NCBI GenBank assembly: GCA_964450355.1
Contig: CAYVDH010000093.1
Span: 1-13,503 of the forward strand
Source of the DNA: CAYVDH01 sp964450355
GTDB taxonomy: Bacteria > Bacteroidota > Bacteroidia > NS11-12g > UBA955
DNA: 13,503 nucleotides
Direction of reading: 5' to 3'
The notes under the pieces were generated by a model. The model saw only the letters and a list, made by a program, of their open reading frames with translations, was not told the DNA's origin and did not search any database. This document shows positions 1-6,479 of this stretch, piece by piece. The translations under genes and the position numbers were made by a program. Position 1 is the first letter of the stretch; every line of letters starts with the position of its first letter.

Positions 1-25
1 AAATAATGTATATTGTTTCATGATT

Positions 26-1243
26 TTATTGATTTATAATTAGTAATTGATTGTTGTTTCCAATTTGGATGAAATAAATGCCATTGGAAATAGACATTGG
101 TAATTCAATGTTGTTTCCTCCTTTATTTAAATTTCCAAGTTGAATTATTGTTCCAAAAATGTCAAATAACAGATATGAAGAAGCAGTAATAATATCAATA
201 TTAATCGAATTTGAATTGGCAGGATTCGGGTAAATTTCAAATTGTTTTTTTTCTATGGAATGAATACTTAAACTATTTGAACATTTATAATCTTCACGCA
301 ATTCTAATGTATATTGTTTTAGGGTATTGTCCCAACCTGAATATTCTGATTTCGAAATAAGATTATCACTTCCATCATAGGAATACACTTCTTTCGAAAA
401 ATTCTCCCAAACTAAGTCATTTGGATTCCAATCTTCTTCTAATGTTTGGGTTAGATTATTACTGGAATTATAAGTATTTGTGATACGAAAATCTATATAG
501 ATACCTGATGGACCATTATAATTTTCAACAAGTTCCTCTGTAATTTGATGATTCGAATTGTAGGTGTATGTAGTTCTATAGTAATTTTCCCATTGGTTAA
601 TGTTCCAATTCATTTCCATTTTTGTTTCAATATCATTAAAGGTATTGTATGTAGATTTGAAAAGTGATAATGGCTCCCAAGTTTTGGTAATATTGTCCCA
701 GGCATAACTAAAACTTAAAGAGTCTTTTTTAATGTTATTAAACACTATAGAATCTTTGTAGCGTATGTCCCATGCGTTATTTCCATAATAATTCCAATTT
801 GAGCTAAAAGCAGTTTTATATTTTGTTGTATATGTAGCAATATATTTTGAATAATCGTCCCATTGTTGTAAAGTCTTATTCCATTTTGTTCCAATGTTTT
901 GAGTTATCTTATTATCGCTGTTATAGGTGTAATTGTTTTTTCTTTCATTCACCCAAACATTTGAACTCCAAGTTTCAGAGATAACTTCTAGTTTATTTCC
1001 ATTTGAATTGTAAGTTGTGGAAGTTCGTTCAGAATTGTCATATTTATTAGTACCAGAATTCCAATATTGTAGAATTATTTGAATAATTTGATTGCTAGAA
1101 TTATATGTATTTATAATTCTTTTTTTCGGGTAATTAATATTATCTTCAATTGTACTATAGTAAATAGTATCTTTTCTACATTCTGCATGTACATTTGAAA
1201 ATGTGAATATTAACAATGTTGTGATTAGTATATGTTTTAGCAT
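26..1243 (-). CDS. Secreted Trp-rich 30-residue repeat protein with T9SS type A sorting domain
   Basis: This 405-residue protein is predicted to be exported by Sec and then sent to the cell surface or medium by the type IX system. Residues 1-20 form a signal peptide ending in VHA. Residues 46-318 hold nine units of about 30 residues; the [TS]Y[NDT] positions fall at 46, 77, 106, 137, (168, degenerate), 198, 227, 257 and 288, and most units carry one or two Trp. This resembles YD/RHS-like beta repeats, but I do not recognise a named family. Residues 335-405 are the sorting domain (EIYPNP, then NGIYFIQIG). The usual Lys near the C-terminus is missing (QLLIINQ). The only two cysteines, C22 and C320, flank the repeat array. 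The gene starts 5 bp after the RCC1 gene, so the two are almost certainly cotranscribed. The ligand is unknown; an adhesive or surface role is inference. Confidence 0.85.
   Translation of the reverse strand: MLKHILITTLLIFTFSNVHAECRKDTIYYSTIEDNINYPKKRIINTYNSSNQIIQIILQYWNSGTNKYDNSERTSTTYNSNGNKLEVISETWSSNVWVNERKNNYTYNSDNKITQNIGTKWNKTLQQWDDYSKYIATYTTKYKTAFSSNWNYYGNNAWDIRYKDSIVFNNIKKDSLSFSYAWDNITKTWEPLSLFKSTYNTFNDIETKMEMNWNINQWENYYRTTYTYNSNHQITEELVENYNGPSGIYIDFRITNTYNSSNNLTQTLEEDWNPNDLVWENFSKEVYSYDGSDNLISKSEYSGWDNTLKQYTLELREDYKCSNSLSIHSIEKKQFEIYPNPANSNSINIDIITASSYLLFDIFGTIIQLGNLNKGGNNIELPMSISNGIYFIQIGNNNQLLIINQ
29..241 (-). other. T9SS type A C-terminal sorting domain of the Trp-repeat protein
   Basis: Residues 335-405 begin FEIYPNP and end IINQ. 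The last 19 residues match those of the neighbouring RCC1 protein at 17 positions, so the two domains are close paralogues. Confidence 0.85.
290..1108 (-). repeat. Nine tandem 30-residue (about 90-bp) coding repeats
   Basis: Successive Tyr-Asn-type positions are spaced 29-31 residues apart. The unit pattern is roughly YNSxNxLxxxxxxxWNxxxxxWxNxxxxxxT. The fifth unit (about residue 168) keeps only FNN in place of YNS, and the seventh replaces the first Trp with Tyr. The units are diverged at protein level, which points to an old expansion held under structural constraint. Confidence 0.8.
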
Positions 1244-1248
1244 AATTT

Positions 1249-2610
1249 TTATTGATTAATGATTAATTTTTGAGAGTTGTTTCCAATTTGAATAAAGTAA
1301 ATTCCATTGGTGATGTTTTGAGGTAATTCTATCTTATTTTCTCCAGAAATTAAATTTCCATAAAGAATGTTTTTCCCTGATATATCATAAATTTGGTATG
1401 TATTTTCAAAAGTAGATTGAATTGTAAAATCAGAAAAAGTTAACGGATTTGGGAATACTTTAAAATCATTTTTAGTAGCCACATATTCAATGTTTGATGT
1501 TTCACATATAACTTGTTTAGGTATTATTTTATCTACTTTTGTACCATCGCCCTGTTGCCCATTTTTATTCAACCCCCAAGCATAAATGTAAGCATCTGTT
1601 TTTAGTGCCAAAGTACTACTTCGAGCAGCTAAACCTATTTTCCAATTGCTTTCGGTTCCAACTTGCATTGGTGTATTTCTATTCACTTTTGTGCCATCTC
1701 CTAATTGTCCATAATTATTTCTGCCCCATGTCCACAAAGTGCCATCTGTTTTGGTAGCTACAGCATGAAACTCGCTAGCTGAAATAGTACGCCAGTTTGT
1801 ATCATTCCCTACCTGTTTAGGTAAGTTGTATTCTACATTATCACCAACACCTAATTGACCAAAATTATTATTACCCCATGCCCATAAAGTACCATCCGTT
1901 TTTATGCCAAATGAACAATGTATACCTGCATACATGTATTTCCAATTACCTGCAATTTGCAATGGAATTTTGGACCTTTCAAAAGGTATGCTACCAACAC
2001 CTAATTGTCCAGATAAATTATTTCCCCACGACCATAAAGTGCCATCTGTTTTTAAAGCCAATGAATGCATATTTCCTGCACTAATTTTTATCCAATTGGT
2101 AGTATTATTTATTTTGCTTGGTATGTAATTGGCCGTATCAGATCCATTTCCTAAAACACCAAAGGCATTGCCTCCCCAACTCCATAAAGTACCATCGGTT
2201 TTAATTGCCAATACATGGTAATTGCCATTTGAGATAGATAACCAATTGGTAGCAGAACTCAATAAAAATGGTTTTATTCTGGTAATTTTATTGCCAACAC
2301 CCATCATCCCTTCGCTATTATCACCCCAGCCCCATAATGTTCCATCAGTATGAATTCCAAAAGCATTGTGGTCATCAGCTGTAATTATTTTCCATTGGTT
2401 GGCTGTCCCTAATTTTATAGGTTTGGTTTGGTCTATTAAAGAACTATCGCCTAAAACTCCTAATTCATTATCGCCCCATGCCCATAAAGTGCCATCATTT
2501 CTAATGGCATAACAATGATTACTTCCTGATTCAATAGTTTGCCAACATTGGGCATTTATTAAAAGTTTGAAACTTAAAAAAACAAAAGTAAAAAGTACTT
2601 TTCTAATCAT
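1249..2610 (-). CDS. Secreted RCC1-repeat seven-bladed beta-propeller protein with T9SS type A sorting domain
   Basis: This 453-residue protein has a signal peptide (residues 1-20, ending INA before QC), an RCC1 propeller and a sorting domain (383-453, FKVFPNP...NGIYFIQIG...QKLIINQ). The RCC1 signature TDGTLWxWGxNxxGQLGxG recurs seven times. The Asp-Gly position falls at 39-40, 89-90, 139-140, 189-190, 239-240, 289-290 and, degenerate as DA, 339-340, an exact 50-residue period. C22 and C369 flank the ring; C33 and C232 lie within it. RCC1 folds are general binding platforms; the eukaryotic role in nucleotide exchange should not be transferred to a secreted bacterial protein. The gene follows the regulator after 97 bp and leads by 5 bp into the Trp-repeat gene. 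An extracellular binding role is likely, but the partner is unknown. Confidence 0.92.
   Translation of the reverse strand: MIRKVLFTFVFLSFKLLINAQCWQTIESGSNHCYAIRNDGTLWAWGDNELGVLGDSSLIDQTKPIKLGTANQWKIITADDHNAFGIHTDGTLWGWGDNSEGMMGVGNKITRIKPFLLSSATNWLSISNGNYHVLAIKTDGTLWSWGGNAFGVLGNGSDTANYIPSKINNTTNWIKISAGNMHSLALKTDGTLWSWGNNLSGQLGVGSIPFERSKIPLQIAGNWKYMYAGIHCSFGIKTDGTLWAWGNNNFGQLGVGDNVEYNLPKQVGNDTNWRTISASEFHAVATKTDGTLWTWGRNNYGQLGDGTKVNRNTPMQVGTESNWKIGLAARSSTLALKTDAYIYAWGLNKNGQQGDGTKVDKIIPKQVICETSNIEYVATKNDFKVFPNPLTFSDFTIQSTFENTYQIYDISGKNILYGNLISGENKIELPQNITNGIYFIQIGNNSQKLIINQ
1252..1464 (-). other. T9SS type A C-terminal sorting domain of the RCC1 protein
   Basis: Residues 383-453 begin FKVFPNP and end KLIINQ. 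They keep the late Lys of the family and resemble the sorting domain of the gene immediately downstream. Confidence 0.88.
1504..2547 (-). repeat. Seven RCC1 units with an exact 150-bp period
   Basis: The plus-strand decamer CCCATAAAGT and close variants, which encode the complement of TLWxWG, start at 2481, 2331, 2181, 2031, 1881 and 1731, exactly 150 bp apart. The seventh, degenerate unit follows at the same register. No insertions or deletions separate any two units. Confidence 0.93.
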
Positions 2611-2707
2611 GATACAAATAGATTAAAACATAACCTATTATAAAATACTTAATTTGTAGTAGTATTTAATTAAGCACTCACAAATTCCAACAAAACAAAC
2701 TTATCAG
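2611..2707. other. Intergenic region between response regulator and RCC1 gene
   Basis: This 97-bp AT-rich gap contains a weak 7-bp inverted repeat at 2643-2649 and 2661-2667 with an 11-nt loop and one G-C pair. I see no convincing TTG/TAnnTTTG promoter. A TATGTTTT at 2632-2625 on the minus strand is a near match to the -7 box, but it has no TTG at suitable distance. Whether the RCC1 pair is read through from the regulator or has its own promoter is open. Confidence 0.4.
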
Positions 2708-3334
2708 CTATTTACCATACACCTTATTAATAGCCTCAGTTTTATTATGCACATGCAATTTCTCATAAATATGAAAAATATGCTGCCTTACTGTTCCAAA
2801 AGATATGCCTGTTTTATCTGCAATTTCTTTGTATAAAAAGCCTTTTGAAAGTAGTTCAAGTATTTCAAGTTCTCTTTTGGTTAATTTAGCTGCTTCATCT
2901 GATTTTTGACTTTGATTGTTTTGAAAAATACTCACTAATTTTCTAGCAATTTGCGAACTCATGGGACTTCCTCCATCATGTAATTCTTTTAAGGCTTCCA
3001 CTACCCTACTTGGTTCTGTTTTTTTGAGTATATATCCACTTGCACCTGCTTTTAAAGCTTCAAATACTTTTTCATCGTTTTCATAAATGGTAAATATCAT
3101 GAAATGAATTTGCGGAAACTCTTTTTTTAATGCTTCAATGCATTCAATGCCATTCATTCCAGGTAAATTGATATCCATGATGACAATATCTGGAATGTTA
3201 TTAGGAATAGAATACAATGCAATTTCTGCATTTTCAAAAGCATCAAGTATGCATAAGTTTTTTTCTTTGCTAATAAAGCTTACCAATCCATTTCTTATTT
3301 CAGGTATGTCTTCTACTATGCTTACTTTAATCAT
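2708..3334 (-). CDS. NarL/FixJ-family response regulator (receiver plus LuxR-type HTH)
   Basis: This 208-residue cytoplasmic transcription regulator has the usual length for the family. The receiver (residues 1-120) has the acidic pocket E8/D9, phosphoacceptor D54 in VIMDINLPG, the switch Thr82 and the conserved Lys104 in YILKK. The C-terminal LuxR-type helix-turn-helix spans about 148-207, with LTKRELEILELLSKG, then KEIADKTGISFGTVRQHI. All key residues are present, so it should be phosphorylated and bind DNA. It starts 46 bp after the sensor kinase gene, whose HisKA_3-type output is the normal partner of NarL-type regulators, so the two are almost certainly a cognate pair. A promoter-like element lies directly before the ATG, which would place the transcript start at or very near the start codon. 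Target genes are not known; the divergent giant surface gene and the downstream secreted genes are the obvious candidates. Confidence 0.96.
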   Translation of the reverse strand: MIKVSIVEDIPEIRNGLVSFISKEKNLCILDAFENAEIALYSIPNNIPDIVIMDINLPGMNGIECIEALKKEFPQIHFMIFTIYENDEKVFEALKAGASGYILKKTEPSRVVEALKELHDGGSPMSSQIARKLVSIFQNNQSQKSDEAAKLTKRELEILELLSKGFLYKEIADKTGISFGTVRQHIFHIYEKLHVHNKTEAINKVYGK

Positions 3335-3338
3335 TTTT

Positions 3339-3369
3339 CAAAAATACTATTTGGTTAATCATTTGTCAA
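3339..3369 (-). promoter_or_regulatory. Bacteroidota-type promoter candidate for the response regulator
   Basis: On the minus strand TTG (3369-3367), a 20-nt spacer and TATTTTTG (3346-3339) match the TTG/TAnnTTTG consensus. Only four A residues separate the -7 box from the ATG, so transcripts from it would be leaderless or nearly so. The match lies in the 46-bp gap after the kinase stop codon. AT-rich sequence gives chance matches. Confidence 0.5.
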
Positions 3370-3378
3370 TATAACATT
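3366..3378 (-). promoter_or_regulatory. Shared 13-bp box, copy upstream of the response regulator
   Basis: The minus strand reads AATGTTATATTGA, identical to 6419-6431 on the plus strand upstream of the giant surface gene. It begins 2 bp after the kinase stop codon and ends 31 bp before the regulator ATG. Its TTG forms the candidate -33 element. Confidence 0.5.
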
Positions 3379-3380
3379 AG

Positions 3381-6368
3381 TTAGATAGGAATGCTGTAAA
3401 TGATTGACGTTCCATTTGAATTAGATAGTATTGAAACACTTCCTTTCAACTCATTTATTCGCTTATAAATATTGCTAATTCCATTGCCTTTAAATTTCAT
3501 TTTTTCCACATCAAACCCTTTACCGTAGTCTATTATACTAATTATTAATTCTGTATTTTTCAATTCTATTTTAATTGCAAATTGATTTGAATTAGAATAT
3601 TTAACACTGTTGTTTAACGCTTCTTTTACTGATAAATAAATATTACGCTTGCTAATTTCGGTTAAATTAATGTGAGGTATTTTTTCTGGACAATCAAAAG
3701 TGAATTCTTTGTTTAAATCATTAATCCATTCGCCAAAACTAGACCGCATCCTAATGATTAATTCTTCCAAAGTTTCTTCTTTGTTATTTAACGACCAAAT
3801 GATGTCGTTCATTTTATCAACCAATTCATCGCTATTCGTTTTATTTAGAATTAGAATTTTTTCAAGTTCTGTTGTATCTGTTTTATCTAATGCAGCTTGA
3901 CTTAAGTATTTAATTTTAGACAATCCAGCTCCAATGTCATCGTGCATGTCTCTAGCAATTCTATTTCTCTGCATTTCCAAAGCTAACAATTTATCGTTTT
4001 CAGCTTTTTGTTTTTGTAGTTTACTTTTAATGATCCATCTACTTATTAAATAGATTAAAAGAACCGCAAATAAAACGAGTAAAATTTTAAACCAATTAGT
4101 TTGATACCAAAGAGGCTGAATGTTTACATTAAATATTTTTTCAGAATCGCTAAAGTCACCATTTATACTAATTGCTTTGATATGCAATTGGTAATTTCCT
4201 GGAGATAATCCAATATAATTAACTTGTGGTGTTGAAAGCGGAATCCAATCGTTGTCATATCCTTCCATTTTAATGAAATATTTTATCTGAGCTTCCGTTT
4301 TTGGAAAGCACACTCCAAAATCAAAACTAAAGCTATTTTCGCCCGGTGCTAACTGTATTAAATTGTTTGCAAAAAGATTTTGATTGGTGGCTTGCCCCAT
4401 TATTTTTAATTCTTCTGCAAACAAATAAGGTGCTTTTTCTTTTGGCGTTTCAAGGGATTGAAAAATAAATGACCCAGATCCAGAATTGTAAATAATTTTA
4501 CCTTTTACAAATTGAGCAAGAGAAAAATTAACTTTATCAAGTTCCACTTTTAGCGATTTATCAACCCTTTCTACATGTTTATAAAGGTAGTGAATTTTAA
4601 AAATACCTTCTTGAGAAAATGCCCAAATATGATTTTTATTGTCAAAAACCAGCTCCCTACATTCTATCATATCAAAATAAGTAGGTTGAAAATAACTATG
4701 CAATTTTAAACTGTTGTATTCCAATTCAAAAACCCCTTTTTTATTCACCTCAAACCATATAGACTCGTTTGGTGTAATACAAATATTGCTGATTCCCCCA
4801 TTTTCATCCACCGTGTTTTTAGGTAAATCTATTGTTCTTATATATTTGCCATTTTCATCGTATTCTTTCAAATAATTTTTAAGAGCATATGCCACGATAA
4901 TGTGACCATTTTTTAAATACCTTGCCACACATCTGTAATTTGTAATGTGTTGGGTATCTACAACAGTACTATCACATTTATGAGTATTGACATCATAAAT
5001 ATAGAATTTATTATTGGTACTTGATAAGAGTAATTTCCCTTTGTTATAATCATAAAGGTAATTGACATATCTATTGTTGTGAATTGGTATTTGATGGATA
5101 AGTTGTATTTGATTATTTTCAAATTTGAATATGGAGTATTTTCCAACTATAAATAAAACTTCATTGATTTTAAATAAAAAATTAGGAAACATATCACTTC
5201 TTTTTAAATCTACTTTTTTTGTTAGTCCAGTTTTCAAATTCTGAATAAACAAATAAGAAGATATATAATGATTTATTCCATACAATTCGTTGGAGCTAGA
5301 ATCAAAATAATGACAAAGTAAATTATCCTTAGAAGGTGATTTTAATATTCCTTGTAAATGATTATTGAACCTAGGAAATTTATATAATCCATTGGTGGTT
5401 CCCATCCACAAGTTACCATCTTTGGTTTTATATTTTATAAGTAAATTACTTGGGCATTCTGATTTATCAATAAATTCTAAAATGACGTTGTTTTTAAGAT
5501 CTAATTGTAATTGACTAAAATTAATAATTTTGCGAGTATCATTTATTTTTTCTTTAGGGTCAATTCTAAAATAATTCCAATCATTTAAAGGTTCCAATTT
5601 TCCATTTTTTTGAATTTGTGTTTGTTCCCATTTTCGGGATAAAAAATCGTACATATAAAATCCTAATCCATCTATATTCATCCATAAACGGTTATTTTCA
5701 AACCAAGATGCATGGATTCTAAAATCTCGATTTTGTTTCATTGGCCAAGTAATTATTTCTTTCACTTTTTTATCCTTTAGAATATAAATTCCTTTCGATT
5801 CTGTAAAAATCAATTCTTTGTTTTCGTTTTCAAAAAAAGCAGTAATCCAATTATATGGTTCTCCATTTTCTTTTTTAAAAGATTCAAATCGATCTAATTT
5901 TTTATTGAACAAACACAATCCAGCATAGGGAGTTGAAAGCCAAAGATTACTTTGTTGGTCTTTATAAACACAAAATGATTCAGTTAGTTTTATTTTTTTT
6001 CCATTGTCAAAGTATTCTGAATAAGTTTGCCACTGATGTGTATTGATATTCATTTTACACAAGGTAGAACCGGTGTGCCACAAGTCATTATCTATGTTAA
6101 AAAACCGAAAAGTAAAGCCAGAATACGGCTCATTTATCAATGGTTTCTTTTTACTTATGGTTTTAAAATTATATCCATCAAATCGAATGATTCCATTATT
6201 TGTTCCAAGCCAAATAAAACCATTTTCATCTTCAAAAATATCTTTTACATAAGGAGATTCTAGTCCTTGTTCAATGCCATAATGAGTGGAATACACATAC
6301 TTATCTATCAATTGCCCATGGCAAAGAACAAATAGGTTACTTAAAATAATAAGCAGTAAAAATCTCAT
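3381..6368 (-). CDS. Sensor histidine kinase with Reg_prop beta-propeller and Y_Y_Y ectodomain
   Basis: This 995-residue protein is an inner-membrane sensor kinase. From its ATG it has a signal peptide (1-19, ending HGQ) and a large periplasmic ectodomain with Reg_prop blades; NGFIWLGT-type motifs occur near 50, 94, 140, 226, 318, 535 and 579. A Y_Y_Y domain follows (about 682-750), then a transmembrane helix (about 760-778), a short coiled coil and a HisKA_3 dimerisation domain with phosphoacceptor H809 in ARDMHDDIGAGL. The ATPase domain has N919/N920, DYGKGF (947-952) and GNG (961-963). Unlike hybrid two-component systems with the same ectodomain, it lacks a fused receiver and AraC domain and instead has a separate regulator next door. 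The ATG at 6368 is preferred over a TTG at 6419, because it gives a clean signal peptide and the upstream codons overlap promoter-like sequence. The ligand is unknown; many relatives sense glycans, but no polysaccharide-utilisation genes are visible here. Confidence 0.95.
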   Translation of the reverse strand: MRFLLLIILSNLFVLCHGQLIDKYVYSTHYGIEQGLESPYVKDIFEDENGFIWLGTNNGIIRFDGYNFKTISKKKPLINEPYSGFTFRFFNIDNDLWHTGSTLCKMNINTHQWQTYSEYFDNGKKIKLTESFCVYKDQQSNLWLSTPYAGLCLFNKKLDRFESFKKENGEPYNWITAFFENENKELIFTESKGIYILKDKKVKEIITWPMKQNRDFRIHASWFENNRLWMNIDGLGFYMYDFLSRKWEQTQIQKNGKLEPLNDWNYFRIDPKEKINDTRKIINFSQLQLDLKNNVILEFIDKSECPSNLLIKYKTKDGNLWMGTTNGLYKFPRFNNHLQGILKSPSKDNLLCHYFDSSSNELYGINHYISSYLFIQNLKTGLTKKVDLKRSDMFPNFLFKINEVLFIVGKYSIFKFENNQIQLIHQIPIHNNRYVNYLYDYNKGKLLLSSTNNKFYIYDVNTHKCDSTVVDTQHITNYRCVARYLKNGHIIVAYALKNYLKEYDENGKYIRTIDLPKNTVDENGGISNICITPNESIWFEVNKKGVFELEYNSLKLHSYFQPTYFDMIECRELVFDNKNHIWAFSQEGIFKIHYLYKHVERVDKSLKVELDKVNFSLAQFVKGKIIYNSGSGSFIFQSLETPKEKAPYLFAEELKIMGQATNQNLFANNLIQLAPGENSFSFDFGVCFPKTEAQIKYFIKMEGYDNDWIPLSTPQVNYIGLSPGNYQLHIKAISINGDFSDSEKIFNVNIQPLWYQTNWFKILLVLFAVLLIYLISRWIIKSKLQKQKAENDKLLALEMQRNRIARDMHDDIGAGLSKIKYLSQAALDKTDTTELEKILILNKTNSDELVDKMNDIIWSLNNKEETLEELIIRMRSSFGEWINDLNKEFTFDCPEKIPHINLTEISKRNIYLSVKEALNNSVKYSNSNQFAIKIELKNTELIISIIDYGKGFDVEKMKFKGNGISNIYKRINELKGSVSILSNSNGTSIIYSIPI

Positions 6369-6379
6369 TAAATATTTTT

Positions 6380-6387
6380 CAAAAGTA
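6380..6387 (-). promoter_or_regulatory. -7-like element TACTTTTG for the kinase gene
   Basis: The minus strand has an exact TAnnTTTG match 11 bp before the ATG. No TTG is found at 17-23 nt upstream; the nearest is 10 nt away, in the kinase-facing box. The stretch TTTTGAAAAAT that follows also occurs directly before the response regulator start. This supports the ATG at 6368 as start but is weak alone. Confidence 0.4.
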
Positions 6388-6396
6388 ATGGAATAT

Positions 6397-6409
6397 GCAA
6401 TATAAAATA
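6397..6409 (-). promoter_or_regulatory. Shared box, diverged copy facing the kinase gene
   Basis: The minus strand reads TATTTTATATTGC, matching AATGTTATATTGA at 10 of 13 positions including the whole TTATATTG core. It ends 28 bp before the kinase ATG, close to the 31 bp seen for the response regulator copy. Confidence 0.35.
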
Positions 6410-6430
6410 CCCCTAACAAATGTTATATTG
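6398..6430. repeat. 8-bp perfect inverted repeat in the divergent promoter region
   Basis: CAATATAA (6398-6405) and TTATATTG (6423-6430) are exact inverted copies separated by 17 bp, about 25 bp centre to centre. The right arm contains the candidate -33 TTG of the giant gene. It could be a paired operator; in sequence this AT-rich an 8-bp dyad is not rare by chance. Confidence 0.35.
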
Positions 6431-6431
6431 A
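6419..6431 (+). promoter_or_regulatory. Shared 13-bp box, copy upstream of the giant surface gene
   Basis: AATGTTATATTGA is identical to the box on the minus strand at 3366-3378 and has the same orientation relative to the gene it precedes. It ends 48 bp before the ATG. Confidence 0.5.
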
Positions 6432-6458
6432 TTCAACTAAAAATCAAGTACATTTTTG
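6428..6458 (+). promoter_or_regulatory. Bacteroidota-type promoter candidate for the giant surface gene
   Basis: TTG (6428-6430), an 18-nt spacer and TACATTTTTG (6449-6458) approximate TTG/TAnnTTTG with up to two extra bases in the T run. The leader would be about 15-20 nt, A-rich and without a Shine-Dalgarno sequence, as is usual in this phylum. Confidence 0.5.
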
Positions 6459-6479
6459 TAATATCAAAAATTATCAAAA

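Larger units (their letters stand above)
6369..6479. promoter_or_regulatory. Divergent promoter region between kinase and giant surface gene
   Basis: These 111 bp separate two divergently read starts. They hold a promoter candidate for each gene, a copy of the shared 13-bp box facing the giant gene, a 10/13 copy facing the kinase gene, and the 8-bp inverted repeat formed by the cores of those two boxes. Neither start has a Shine-Dalgarno sequence. Confidence 0.6.

Noticed and set aside
290..1108. RHS/YD-type toxin reading of the Trp-repeat protein
   Set aside because: There is no RHS core motif, no variable toxin tip and no immunity gene, and the protein ends in a T9SS sorting domain.
1539..2128. 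Plus-strand open frames opposite the RCC1 gene
   Set aside because: They are antisense images of the 150-bp repeat and show no domain or leader of their own.
1249..2610. Guanine nucleotide exchange role for the RCC1 protein
   Set aside because: It has a signal peptide and T9SS domain, so it acts outside the cell; RCC1 repeats indicate only the fold.
2643..2667. Hairpin after the response regulator as a terminator
   Set aside because: The 7-bp stem has one G-C pair and an 11-nt loop, with no proper U tract; it is expected by chance in such AT-rich DNA.
6369..6419. A TTG start at 6419 that would add 17 residues to the sensor kinase
   Set aside because: The ATG at 6368 gives a clean signal peptide, and the added segment overlaps the promoter-like TACTTTTG.
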